Shown here one piece after another: positions 43,396 to 52,404 of a DNA stretch of 64,000 nt. The position numbers were made by a program, and so were the translations under genes. The DNA comes from an uncultured Bacteroidota bacterium (lineage in GTDB: Bacteria; Bacteroidota; Bacteroidia; Chitinophagales; Chitinophagaceae). The stretch spans positions 99,900-163,899 of the forward strand of contig CAINUN010000016.1 of the NCBI GenBank assembly GCA_903853805.1, read 5' to 3'. Each line of letters begins with the position of its first letter. Within the stretch, counting starts at the first letter, position 1. Under the pieces are notes generated by a model, which saw nothing but the letters and a program-made list of their open reading frames with translations, was not told where the DNA came from and made no database searches.

Positions 43396-44928
43396 ATGGA
43401 ATCAAATTTACGATTCAATGAACAACATCTGAGTCAATGCGGTTCATTGATTCCTGAAACTGTTTATGTTTTCGATTTAGAAAACCGAAAAGTTATTTAC
43501 ATCAATACAGACAAGTACATCAATACTGGGTATAGTATTGAAGAGTTTCTTGCTTATGGTGATAAAGTTATAGAGCAATTAATTCACACAGATGATCAAC
43601 AATCTTTCACAGAACATCTGACAAGCCTTGCTTTGGCAAAAGAAGAACAGTTAATAGGCAATGAATTTCGTTTCAAAATAAAGTCTGGAAAGTATATCTG
43701 GATAAAGACTACCAATAAGATTTTGTCTAGAAAAGAAAACGGGGATGCTAAGTTGGTAATTACTGTTGCTCGTGACATTTCTAAAGAGAAAGAATATGAA
43801 CAACATTTAGAAACGCTTACCAATACCTTTAGACAAGCTTTTAAATATTCGCCGATGGGGATGGCTCTTGCCGATCTTGAAGGGAAATTCATGGATTTAA
43901 ATCTTGCAGTTTGTAGTATTACTGGTTATTCAAAAAAAGAGCTGTTACAAAAAAGGTTTCATGACATCACCTATCCAGATGATTTGTCTGAAGACCTACG
44001 GTATATTGAAAGTTTGAAGAAAAAAGAAATCGAGAACTTTAAAATGGAGAAACGCTACATCAAAAAGAACGGCGATGTAGTTTGGGTATTAATTAGTGTC
44101 ACGTTAGTTTGGAATAACAATATGCCAAGCTTTTTCATTGCACAAATAGCTGACATTGATGCTTTGAAGAAATTGAATATCGCTCTGGAATCTCAAAATA
44201 CTTCGTTAGCTGCTACTCAAGAATCACTCAGCAACCGTGTGCATCAACTTGAAGAGCTAAACCATATTATAGCACACAATCTTAGAGGTCCTTCACTGAA
44301 TTTAAAAATGCTTGCAGAGTTATTCTTTAATAAAGAAATGATTGGTGAAAAGAAAAGTGAAGAATTACCATTTTCTTATCCAGAGCTCTCAATGTTATTG
44401 TTTGAAAGCAGCAAGTCACTTTGCGATAGTTTAGATACATTAATGGAAGTGGCAAGAATTGGTTTGAATAGAAATATTACCTACAACAAATGCAACATGG
44501 AAAAAACATTCCAGAAAGTAAAGTCGCAACTTAATGGAATGATCCAATCAAAAAAAGCGGTCATCACTACCAACTTTAAAGACAAGCAAATTTTCTGTCC
44601 AGAAATTTATATGCAGAGTATCATCTATAACCTATTGAGCAACGCATTGAAATATATTTCTGATGAAAGAACACCAGAAATTGCAATCGAATCATGGCGT
44701 GATGAAAAGCATTCCTACCTAAGTGTAAAAGACAATGGGATTGGGATTGATCTTGAAAAGTTCGGTAAAAAATTATTCAAATTAAATCAAACTTTTCACA
44801 GAGGCTATGACAGCAATGGTGTTGGTTTGTTTCTTACAAAGGCACAAATTGACTCTATTGGTGGTAATATTGAAGTAGAAAGTAAAGTTGGCAATGGTAC
44901 AAAGTTTGTTGTCACGCTTGAAAGCTAA
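43396..44928 (+). CDS. PAS-domain sensor histidine kinase
   Basis: A 510-residue soluble kinase without transmembrane segments or a signal peptide. Two PAS domains (about 20-130 and 145-260; the first ends DISKEKEYEQHLETL, the second has PMGMALADLEGKFMDLN) are followed by a short coiled coil. A dimerisation helix carries the phosphoacceptor in LNHIIAHNLRGPSLNLKML (His about 296), and a HATPase domain follows (N box NLLSNALKYI, G1 VKDNGIGIDL, G2 NGVGLFLTKAQIDSIGG). HNLRGP instead of HELRTP is a variant H box. No response regulator is adjacent on its strand. The frame opens at 43321, but the ATG at 43396 starts the homologous part. It converges, two bases apart, with the H-NOX kinase gene. Confidence 0.88.
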   Translation: MESNLRFNEQHLSQCGSLIPETVYVFDLENRKVIYINTDKYINTGYSIEEFLAYGDKVIEQLIHTDDQQSFTEHLTSLALAKEEQLIGNEFRFKIKSGKYIWIKTTNKILSRKENGDAKLVITVARDISKEKEYEQHLETLTNTFRQAFKYSPMGMALADLEGKFMDLNLAVCSITGYSKKELLQKRFHDITYPDDLSEDLRYIESLKKKEIENFKMEKRYIKKNGDVVWVLISVTLVWNNNMPSFFIAQIADIDALKKLNIALESQNTSLAATQESLSNRVHQLEELNHIIAHNLRGPSLNLKMLAELFFNKEMIGEKKSEELPFSYPELSMLLFESSKSLCDSLDTLMEVARIGLNRNITYNKCNMEKTFQKVKSQLNGMIQSKKAVITTNFKDKQIFCPEIYMQSIIYNLLSNALKYISDERTPEIAIESWRDEKHSYLSVKDNGIGIDLEKFGKKLFKLNQTFHRGYDSNGVGLFLTKAQIDSIGGNIEVESKVGNGTKFVVTLES

Positions 44929-44930
44929 CA

Positions 44931-47900
44931 TTACCAATCTTCACCCATTTCTTTTCGTTGTTTCAATTGCTCAATAACTAGTTTTAATTGCTTTGCAGAA
45001 TTAATAACTAAAGCATCTAATTCGGTATAGTCTTTATTGGGTTCTGCTTCCTTTGCCAGCAATTCCAATCTTCCTAAACCCAAAGCTACAGATTCTATAC
45101 CCATATTGTGAATAGATGGTTTTAGCCTATGGGCAATTGCTTGGATTTTTGGATAGTCATAATTATTGAACGCTTCAAGCATTGAATTCATAGAAACAGG
45201 AATTTCTTCCATGAAAAGTGAAACCATTTTATCAACAAAATCATTGTTTCCACGACTTATAGCTTTTAGTTTTGTTAGGTCATAAAGCACTTCGGTGTCA
45301 GTTCCTTTTAGCAATTCAATGTCAACTTTTTGTGCATTTTCATCTCCTATCCATTTAGCAACAATTTGTATGAGTTTTTCTTCATCAAATGGTTTGCTTA
45401 TAAAATCATTCATTCCTGCACTAAGACATCTTTCAGCTTCCCCTTTGATTGCATTAGCTGTCAAAGCAATTATTGGAATGGTTTTATCAAGATATTCACG
45501 GATGTATTGAGTAGTTTCAAGCCCGTCTTTTACTGGCATTTGGAGATCCATCAAAATTAAATCATAGTGATCTTCCCTCAGTTTTTCAATTGCTTTTTCT
45601 CCATCTTCAGCCTCATCTATCACTGCTCCAAAATCCTTAAGTACAACTGAGGCAACTAGCCTGTTCATTGCATTATCTTCAACCAATAAAATTCTTTTGC
45701 TTTTCAAAGATCTAGTGTCAGCATTTTTTTCGTCCTTTTGTGGAATATCTTTTTGTTCTCCCACATTCATTTTTAAATAAATAGATATAGTAGTACCAAC
45801 ACCTTTTTCGCTCTTAACTTCTATTCTGCCACCCATTAATTCAATTAGCTGTTTGCTAATACTCATTCCTAATCCTGTACCTCCAAATTTTCGAGTTACT
45901 GATTCATCTTCCTGTGTAAATTTCTCAAACAAATGACTGAGAAATTCATGGCTCATGCCAATCCCTGTATCTTCAATGTCTATTCTTAAATGTTGGTAAA
46001 ATTCATCTCCTCTCAGGTAATGACAGTTTATTTTGACTGAACCTTTTTCAGTGAATTTGATAGAATTACTCAACATATTTAGGATTACTTGATTAATTCT
46101 AAACGGGTCACCTATTAAAACAGAAGCAACTTGATCATCAATGTGGTAATTCAATAATAAATCTTTTTCTTCAGCTTTATGTTTCATCACTACAAGTGCT
46201 TGATCAAGTATTTGATGTAGTTTAAAACCAATATTTTCAATGGTCACCTTTCCTGCTTCAATTTTTGAAAAGTCGAGGATATCATTTATGATAACTAACA
46301 AATTTTCAGAAGCATTTTGAATGGCATCTACATAAAACATCTGTTGGTTTTCAAGTGTAGATTTTTTAAGTAACCTACCCATTCCCATAATTGCGTTCAT
46401 GGGTGTACGAATTTCATGACTCATGTTAGCCAAGAAAATCTCTTTTGCATGTGCCGAATACTCTGCTTCTGATTTTGCTTTTCTAAGTTCTTGTTCCAGC
46501 CTTTTTTGGTGAGTTATATCAAGGTGAATACCAATTGAACCTTTTAGCATTCCATCATCACCAATTCTTGGCGCACCACTAATTAACCACCACCTTAGAT
46601 CACCCCTTTTGGTTTTTACCGCTATTTCGTAAGCATCAGAAATGTTGTTTTTTCTAAGTTCTGATTTACCTTCAATTACTTTTATATTCTCTCCTTTAAC
46701 AAAAAGTTCTTTTGCATTTTTCCCTACCAATTCTTCCTCAGTAAAACCACACATATCGCAAAAACTTTGATTTACATAAATAATATATTCATCTAGATCA
46801 ACCTCCATTAGTCCAAGATTCATATTCCGAATAATATTACGGTACTTCTCCTCGCTTTTTCTTAATGCATTCTCAGCATTGACTCTTTCTGTAACATCCT
46901 GAGCAAAACCAATAATGTAAGGCTCTGTTCCTGGGTCTTGCACTAAATAATTCTGATAAAGTAGATGGACTTTTTTTCCAGATTTTGTAACGCCAATCAT
47001 AATACCCTCGGACCTTTTATTTTTCAAAATTTCCTGGATATATGCCTTACCAAATTCTTCAATCTTTGATTTTGGCAAGACTGAGTATACATATTTACCA
47101 AGTAATTCTTTTTCAGTATATTCAAGTGTATTAATGATAGCATTATTAACTGAAAGCAAATGACCATCAAGGTCATGGGTACATATCAATGCCTGACTAA
47201 AGTCAAATATTTCCCTGAACTTAGATTCACTGAGTTTTACTTGTTCTTCTATTTTTTTTCTTTCTGTAATATCAACTCCATATCCAATCATTATGTCGAG
47301 CTGCCCTTCGTCATTAAATACTGGATACATTTTACGTAGGTGATAGTTAGTTTCGCCATGTGCATCCATGGATTGCTCTTCCCATTCATATTGATATCCC
47401 TGCTCGATTACTTTTTTGAAAACTCGCTCTCTTTCAATTGCGAAAGTATAGGTCCTATTTCTATAATCACAATACTCCTTATCTGTTTTACCAATAAGCC
47501 ATGATCTAGTCCCCGGATTATGTACAGCAAAAGGGTTGACAAACAAATAGCGCATATCTTTATCAAAAACAGCTATGTCAGCAGGGATTTCATTTAATAT
47601 TTGCTCGTAAAACTGCCTTTGCTCCTGAAGTCTTTTTTCAACTACTACTGATTCTGTGATGTCTGTATATTTCCAAAGATGTCCCTGATAAACACGCTCA
47701 TGAAAAACTGGAATGTAATCTCGGTTAAAGAATCGTCCATCTGTAAGTTCAAGTTTTTCACCTAATATTTTTTCTTTATTTCTTAGGATAATATTAATTC
47801 TTTGTACAAAAATATCAGGGAATTTAAATAGTGTTTTAGTGTTTTCAGCAGATTGAGAACAGTCCATTCCTATTAATGTTTCAGGAGGGAGATTAATAGA

Positions 47901-48515
47901 AAAAATATCGCAAAACTTTTGATTAATTAATACTATTTCTCTGTTTTCATTTTCGACCAATATTCCTCCTTCAATATTCTCAATTATTTGAGTTAATCTA
48001 AGTGAGGTTTCTTTTAATTCTAACTCACTTTCTTTAATTGCATTTTTCTGAGCGATAACTGTATTTAATAATTGTACGCTATCACTATGGGCTATTTCCA
48101 ATGATTTAATAACATGCATCAAATCAGAGAAATTATCATGGATAGCAAAGTCATTTAAACCAAGCCCTTTTTGTTGGACTTGTTCAATAGATTTAAACCA
48201 AGGGGTACCCAAAAACAACAAGGAATTATAATTTTCAAGCAATTCAAATTCTCCACGGAAAACTATATCAGGTTGTTCTCGAGAATAAAAAATAAACACA
48301 TGCTTCCCATAGTGTTTTATTGACTTAAAACTAAATAGTTTAATGTTAGGTCTTTTTACGTCAAATACATTTGAGAATTTTTTGTTTAAAATGTCAGGCA
48401 ATAACTTATTTAGTGAACTTCCTATATTAGTTATTTCCTGATCCTCATTCATTATAAAATGAAACGGGAAAAATCTATCAAATTGTTTTGCTGTGAAAAA
48501 AAACTGCTTCTCCAT
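44931..48515 (-). CDS. Hybrid histidine kinase with N-terminal HNOBA domain (H-NOX-associated kinase)
   Basis: A 1194-residue cytoplasmic phosphorelay kinase. Residues 1-160 match the heme-NO-binding-associated (HNOBA) domain of soluble guanylate cyclase: FPFHFIMNEDQEITNIG, KRPNIKLFSFKSI, LLFLGTPWFKS and LNDFAIHDNFSDLMHVI. Four PAS domains follow (about 170-670), then HisKA with MSHEIRTPMNAIMGMG, HATPase with GGTGLGMSISKQLIELMGG, a receiver domain (LLVEDNAMNRL, phosphorylated Asp in LILMDLQMPVKDG) and an HPt domain (AHRLKPSIHNMGIESV). It starts three bases after the H-NOX stop. The expected function is autophosphorylation controlled by the separate H-NOX protein through the HNOBA domain, then phosphotransfer to the upstream response regulator; this is inferred. 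Confidence 0.92.
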   Translation of the reverse strand: MEKQFFFTAKQFDRFFPFHFIMNEDQEITNIGSSLNKLLPDILNKKFSNVFDVKRPNIKLFSFKSIKHYGKHVFIFYSREQPDIVFRGEFELLENYNSLLFLGTPWFKSIEQVQQKGLGLNDFAIHDNFSDLMHVIKSLEIAHSDSVQLLNTVIAQKNAIKESELELKETSLRLTQIIENIEGGILVENENREIVLINQKFCDIFSINLPPETLIGMDCSQSAENTKTLFKFPDIFVQRINIILRNKEKILGEKLELTDGRFFNRDYIPVFHERVYQGHLWKYTDITESVVVEKRLQEQRQFYEQILNEIPADIAVFDKDMRYLFVNPFAVHNPGTRSWLIGKTDKEYCDYRNRTYTFAIERERVFKKVIEQGYQYEWEEQSMDAHGETNYHLRKMYPVFNDEGQLDIMIGYGVDITERKKIEEQVKLSESKFREIFDFSQALICTHDLDGHLLSVNNAIINTLEYTEKELLGKYVYSVLPKSKIEEFGKAYIQEILKNKRSEGIMIGVTKSGKKVHLLYQNYLVQDPGTEPYIIGFAQDVTERVNAENALRKSEEKYRNIIRNMNLGLMEVDLDEYIIYVNQSFCDMCGFTEEELVGKNAKELFVKGENIKVIEGKSELRKNNISDAYEIAVKTKRGDLRWWLISGAPRIGDDGMLKGSIGIHLDITHQKRLEQELRKAKSEAEYSAHAKEIFLANMSHEIRTPMNAIMGMGRLLKKSTLENQQMFYVDAIQNASENLLVIINDILDFSKIEAGKVTIENIGFKLHQILDQALVVMKHKAEEKDLLLNYHIDDQVASVLIGDPFRINQVILNMLSNSIKFTEKGSVKINCHYLRGDEFYQHLRIDIEDTGIGMSHEFLSHLFEKFTQEDESVTRKFGGTGLGMSISKQLIELMGGRIEVKSEKGVGTTISIYLKMNVGEQKDIPQKDEKNADTRSLKSKRILLVEDNAMNRLVASVVLKDFGAVIDEAEDGEKAIEKLREDHYDLILMDLQMPVKDGLETTQYIREYLDKTIPIIALTANAIKGEAERCLSAGMNDFISKPFDEEKLIQIVAKWIGDENAQKVDIELLKGTDTEVLYDLTKLKAISRGNNDFVDKMVSLFMEEIPVSMNSMLEAFNNYDYPKIQAIAHRLKPSIHNMGIESVALGLGRLELLAKEAEPNKDYTELDALVINSAKQLKLVIEQLKQRKEMGEDW

Positions 48516-48518
48516 TTT

Positions 48519-49061
48519 TTACCAACTAATTTTAAATACATCATGATCGTGTCCTTTATCTCTACAATTTAATAATTCAATAGTAGAAGAAGTTTGATAT
48601 AGTTTTGAAAGACCAAATAATAAACCTCTGACAAATTCTGTCAATCCAATACGATGTGAATAATAATGTAGTTGAATACTGTTTTCTTCAAGGTCAGAAA
48701 CTTCAAATTCAGGCTGACGAAGATTAGAATATATAAGGCTAACACGATCATGGAAAACGGGAAGGTTCACAATGAATTCTTTTAGATTATTTCCCCCAGC
48801 AATCATCAATGAGCCATACTTTTTGTTGCCTGTATGAAGCACCCAAAACTCTCCAAAAGTATGCAATACTTCCTCAAGTGACAAGTGCAATACTTCTGAT
48901 GCTGCTCTTGCAAGTTGATAAGTAACTTCATCATCGTAAGATTCATTGCTTAAAAAAAATGCTTCTTTTACCCCACTAATTTTAAGCACTTGAATCCACT
49001 TGTCTTCACCAAAATTGGTTGTAACCAATTCTTGAATAGCTTGATTTATAATCCCATACAT
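48519..49061 (-). CDS. H-NOX heme-based nitric oxide sensor
   Basis: A stand-alone 180-residue H-NOX protein starting MYGIINQAIQELV. The proximal heme ligand is His104 in LPVFHDRVSLIYSNLR; the heme-propionate motif YxSxR is Y133-S135-R137 (HYYSHRIG); and the conserved heme-distorting Pro is P117 in RQPEFEV. Aligning the GL segment after YxSxR with the Thermoanaerobacter protein puts Phe143 at the place of its oxygen-stabilising Tyr140, so the pocket has no hydrogen-bond donor there. This predicts NO rather than O2 sensing. It lies between the response-regulator gene (14-base gap) and the kinase gene (3-base gap). Confidence 0.94.
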   Translation of the reverse strand: MYGIINQAIQELVTTNFGEDKWIQVLKISGVKEAFFLSNESYDDEVTYQLARAASEVLHLSLEEVLHTFGEFWVLHTGNKKYGSLMIAGGNNLKEFIVNLPVFHDRVSLIYSNLRQPEFEVSDLEENSIQLHYYSHRIGLTEFVRGLLFGLSKLYQTSSTIELLNCRDKGHDHDVFKISW

Positions 49062-49075
49062 ACACTTACTATTTA

Positions 49076-50425
49076 TTAATTGTTTATTTCTTTGTCCTGT
49101 ATCATTTTATAAATTGTTGACTTGCCAATATCTAATTTTTCAGCTGCCTTTACCACATTGTTATCACAACGCTTCAAAACATGGGCAATAATGTCAATAT
49201 TGTATTGTTTGAGTGTTTTTTCTTCAGTCATAAACATACTATTTGTTGATACAGCATGAAAACTAAAATCATCTGCAAAAATTTCTTTCCCATTACTCAT
49301 AACCACAGCCAATTCAATTGCAGCTTTCAATTCGCGAACATTGCCAGGGAAGGGGTATTTCATTAACCTGTCTTTTGCACCCTGAGTAATACATAAACTA
49401 GCCATTCTATTTGTTTTTACAAATTCTTCAAGGAAGTGCTTTGCTAAAACAAGAATATCACTACCGCGCTCACGCAAAGGTGGCAACTCAATGGGTAAGC
49501 CTATTATTCTATAATATAGGTCTTCTCTAAAATGCCCTTTTTTTACCTCTTCTGCCAAATTTTTGTGTGTAGCAATAATAACTCTAACATCAAGTTTTAC
49601 AGTTTCATTCCCTCCAACTCTAACTAATTCTCTTTCTTGTAAAACACGGAGTAGTTTTGATTGAAGATTCAAATCCATTTCTGCAATTTCATCCAAAAAA
49701 ACAGTTCCCTTATTTGCTTCTTCAAATTTACCAATCTTCCTTCCCACACTGCCTGTAAAAGCGCCCTTTTCATGACCAAATAATTCACTTTCTATCAGTT
49801 CTTTTGGAATTGCTGCCATATTGATGGCAACAAAAGGCTTTTTCCTCCTGTCGGAATGGTAATGTATGGCTTTTGCAACTACTTCTTTACCAGTTCCTGT
49901 TTCACCTGTAATAGAAACATTGATATTGGTTCGAACTGCCTTCTCAAGAAGAGTTAGTATTTTTTTTATAGCAGGGCTGTTTCCAGTTATAGCATTAGAG
50001 AATTCGTATTTCAGTCCAAGCTCTTCTCTTAATTGCTCAACTTCTTTCTTTAAAGATTGATTTTCACGAATTCTGTTAATAGCATTCCAAAGAAGATCCT
50101 TTGTGTTATCGTTCTTAATTAAGTAGTCGGTAGCTCCCATTTTTAACAACTCAACAGCAGTTGCAATATCTTCTTGACCACTTATGATTATAACAGGGAT
50201 AGAGGCATCAAATTCAAGTATTTTTTTTAATACTTCTTTTCCACTTAAATCTGGTAACGAATAATCAAGTGTGATTAAGGACGGTTTTCTTGCTAGGTTT
50301 GAAAGGCAATCTTTAGCTTTAGTAAAGCGGCTAATTTCAAATTCAGGATTAAGAGAAAGATGATAGGTCAATATCTCTCCGTACCATGGGTCATCTTCTA
50401 CAATAAAAATCTTATACTCATTCAT
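49076..50425 (-). CDS. Sigma-54-dependent response regulator (NtrC/AtoC type)
   Basis: A 449-residue transcriptional activator and first gene of the H-NOX operon. The receiver domain (1-120) has FIVEDDPWYGEIL, the phosphorylated Asp in LITLDYSLPDLSG and Lys in DYLIKNDN. The AAA+ domain (about 145-375) has ITGETGTGKEVVAKAIH (Walker A), the sigma-54 contact loop ELFGHEKGAFTGSVG (GAFTGS, a near-match to GAFTGA), GTVFLDEIAEMDLNLQ (Walker B) and the arginine finger region REDLYYRI. A Fis-type helix-turn-helix (NNVVKAAEKLDIGKSTIYKMI) ends it. Targets are unknown; no -24/-12 sigma-54 promoter was seen in the window. Confidence 0.94.
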   Translation of the reverse strand: MNEYKIFIVEDDPWYGEILTYHLSLNPEFEISRFTKAKDCLSNLARKPSLITLDYSLPDLSGKEVLKKILEFDASIPVIIISGQEDIATAVELLKMGATDYLIKNDNTKDLLWNAINRIRENQSLKKEVEQLREELGLKYEFSNAITGNSPAIKKILTLLEKAVRTNINVSITGETGTGKEVVAKAIHYHSDRRKKPFVAINMAAIPKELIESELFGHEKGAFTGSVGRKIGKFEEANKGTVFLDEIAEMDLNLQSKLLRVLQERELVRVGGNETVKLDVRVIIATHKNLAEEVKKGHFREDLYYRIIGLPIELPPLRERGSDILVLAKHFLEEFVKTNRMASLCITQGAKDRLMKYPFPGNVRELKAAIELAVVMSNGKEIFADDFSFHAVSTNSMFMTEEKTLKQYNIDIIAHVLKRCDNNVVKAAEKLDIGKSTIYKMIQDKEINN

Positions 50426-50582
50426 GGATAATTTCCGAAATTTGGATAAAGCTAAAAGAAACTTGACAAATTTTACTTAGTTTTTCAAAATATTTTTTTT
50501 GCAAGAAATTCATAGAAAAGCGAACATTATTCTAAATACAATAAAACATAAGCACAATTAATATGTACAGAAACTAGATGTT

Positions 50583-50590
50583 CAAAAATA
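50583..50590 (-). promoter_or_regulatory. Candidate -7 box for the H-NOX operon
   Basis: Reverse-strand TATTTTTG, about 158 bases upstream of the response-regulator ATG. It lacks a good -33 element. The 210-base gap around it shows no other structure. Confidence 0.35.
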
Positions 50591-50637
50591 AGAATAAAGA
50601 CATCTATGTAAATAAAGCAAAATGAGCTTCATTCATA

Positions 50638-51369
50638 TTATTCATACACAATTAATTTTCCATTTTTAAGAATTGGAACTATAGGATGCAAATTAGGTGT
50701 CGTACAATATTCCATATCCTTTTCGAGTCCAAAACTAGCTAGACGTCGATAATGTGAGCTATCTTTAAGTACACCCAAAAAACCTCCCCTAACAGATGTT
50801 TCATATAAATGATCGGCAGCTCTAGCACTATCACAATTAATGTTGAAGGCATGTCCAATTTTATTCACAACAGCTCCTGCAAACAGAGTGTCTTCAAGAT
50901 TATAACGATCTTTCCACGCTGCACAACCGAGTAAAACATTTTTTCCAATTTTCAACAAATAATTGCAAACTGCATCCAAATTCAAAAATGAACCAGCAAT
51001 TATTTCAGCAGCTCCATCAACCATATGTAGTAGTTTGGTTCCGTTTGTAGTAGTTAGAATTAACGGTCGGTTTTGAATAAATGAAGTTGGGTATTCTAAA
51101 GGAGAATTTCCATGTTTCAATCCCTCTACAATTTTTCCATCCCGCTCACCTGCAGTAACACTATTGTCAATTATTGTTCCCAATTCAATGCATTCGGCAA
51201 CGCTTGACACTGGTAAGACATATGATGCGCCATTGTCTAAAGCAGCTGCTATTGTAGATGTTGCTCGGAATATGTCAATAATAACAACAACCACATCTTT
51301 TACTTCAAAAAGATGCAGTAAAGCAGGCGAAAGGCAAACTTCTAATCTTGGCTTAGAATAAAGATGCAT
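50638..51369 (-). CDS. comB: 2-phosphosulfolactate phosphatase family protein (ComB)
   Basis: Magnesium-dependent phosphatase family first known from coenzyme M synthesis, converting 2-phosphosulfolactate to sulfolactate. The 243 residues show VVIIDIFRATSTIAAALDNGA (the DxxRATxT family core), TAGERDG, LKHGNSPLEY, TTTNGTKLL, GCAAWKDRYNLEDTLFAGA and the C-terminal HPIVPILKNGKLIVY. Coenzyme M is not expected in Bacteroidota; sulfolactate could instead feed sulfonolipids, known in gliding members of the phylum. That is a hypothesis. It lies just downstream of gldN but beyond a terminator, with its own TATTTTCG box. Confidence 0.9.
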   Translation of the reverse strand: MHLYSKPRLEVCLSPALLHLFEVKDVVVVIIDIFRATSTIAAALDNGASYVLPVSSVAECIELGTIIDNSVTAGERDGKIVEGLKHGNSPLEYPTSFIQNRPLILTTTNGTKLLHMVDGAAEIIAGSFLNLDAVCNYLLKIGKNVLLGCAAWKDRYNLEDTLFAGAVVNKIGHAFNINCDSARAADHLYETSVRGGFLGVLKDSSHYRRLASFGLEKDMEYCTTPNLHPIVPILKNGKLIVYE

Positions 51370-51386
51370 AAAACGAAAATTTTTAA

Positions 51387-51394
51387 CGAAAATA
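51387..51394 (-). promoter_or_regulatory. -7 promoter box of comB
   Basis: Reverse-strand TATTTTCG (one mismatch), between the gldN terminator and the comB start. Confidence 0.4.
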
Positions 51395-51409
51395 ATGCCG
51401 TATTTATGA

Positions 51410-51442
51410 AAAAGAAAACGCCACGAAAAAATTTTCGTGGCG
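51410..51442 (-). terminator. Terminator of the gldKLMN operon
   Basis: CGCCACGAAAA pairs perfectly with TTTTCGTGGCG; on the reverse strand a T-rich tract follows. It lies about 20 bases after the gldN stop. Confidence 0.8.
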
Positions 51443-51463
51443 CTGTAAATATTATCAAGTTAA

Positions 51464-52384
51464 TTAATAAACCCACATGTCGTGTTCTTTATTAAAAAGT
51501 TCTTCGTTCATGCGTGCACCTTCGTACAAAGCATCAGTTCCTTGCAAGCCCATGTCTTTAATAAACACATCGAATGGATTGCTTGATTTCACTACATAAC
51601 TTGAAAAATAACGGTTTTCAAAGTACTCATCCCAAGTCATACGATTGATGTCGTTTTCAGGATTAAATACTTCAAAATTTACAAGTTCTTTTCTAAGTTC
51701 AGGATAGTAAACCCAAAACATTGGAGTTGTAGCACGATAAGAACCATCTTCATTATATAGATCTTTCAAAGGAGCAATACCAATGATTCTGACAACCATT
51801 CTTCCAAGATTACGATCAAAGAAAACATCTTCCTTCAAACGATAACGCGTAACGGCATCAGGATTAAATTCTGAATTGACAGTTTTATAGGTAATATTGC
51901 CCGTTTCGGGGTCTTCAACTTGAATAGTATCCGTTTTCCCTTTCAACATTTCAAAAATTTGATCTTTTGACATTGATAAAGAAAAACGATCATCCACAGT
52001 TGAGTATGCCTTAACTCTACCTTTTTTTACGGCGTCTAAGATAATTTCAATAAACATACCACCTCCAGTATAGTCATCACCTTGATAACGAAAAGGCACA
52101 TTTTGTTTTTGGCGAACGTCAATTTCACGCCAAACCCTTTTGCTGTACATCACGTCTGCCTCACGAGGCATACTCCATGCAACATAGCGATTTACGTGTG
52201 GTGTACGGTCAAAAGCGCCATCTGTGACTAAGGAAGGTTGCCATTTACCAGTAACTCCTCCAACTTCTGAACCTCCAGCCTGAGGTTGGTCCATCATGTT
52301 TCCGTTTCCTTGTGCAAAGGCAAAAGAAGAAACAAACATCATAGACAAAGATGCGACTAATTTATATTTTCTGAGGTTATTCAT
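51464..52384 (-). CDS. gldN: Gliding motility / type IX secretion protein GldN
   Basis: Periplasmic component of the T9SS core; with GldK it forms ring structures beneath the outer membrane. The 306-residue protein has a signal peptide (to about 25, ...SFAFAQ). Its core is recognised from YVAWSMPREADVMYSKRVWREIDVRQK (in two parts), DAVKKGRVKAY, KEDVFFDRNLGRMVVRIIGIAP and FWVYYPELRKEL. It ends the conserved gldK-L-M-N order, 20 bases after gldM. Confidence 0.95.
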   Translation of the reverse strand: MNNLRKYKLVASLSMMFVSSFAFAQGNGNMMDQPQAGGSEVGGVTGKWQPSLVTDGAFDRTPHVNRYVAWSMPREADVMYSKRVWREIDVRQKQNVPFRYQGDDYTGGGMFIEIILDAVKKGRVKAYSTVDDRFSLSMSKDQIFEMLKGKTDTIQVEDPETGNITYKTVNSEFNPDAVTRYRLKEDVFFDRNLGRMVVRIIGIAPLKDLYNEDGSYRATTPMFWVYYPELRKELVNFEVFNPENDINRMTWDEYFENRYFSSYVVKSSNPFDVFIKDMGLQGTDALYEGARMNEELFNKEHDMWVY

Positions 52385-52404
52385 AAATTCTATTTTCAGA
52401 TTAA

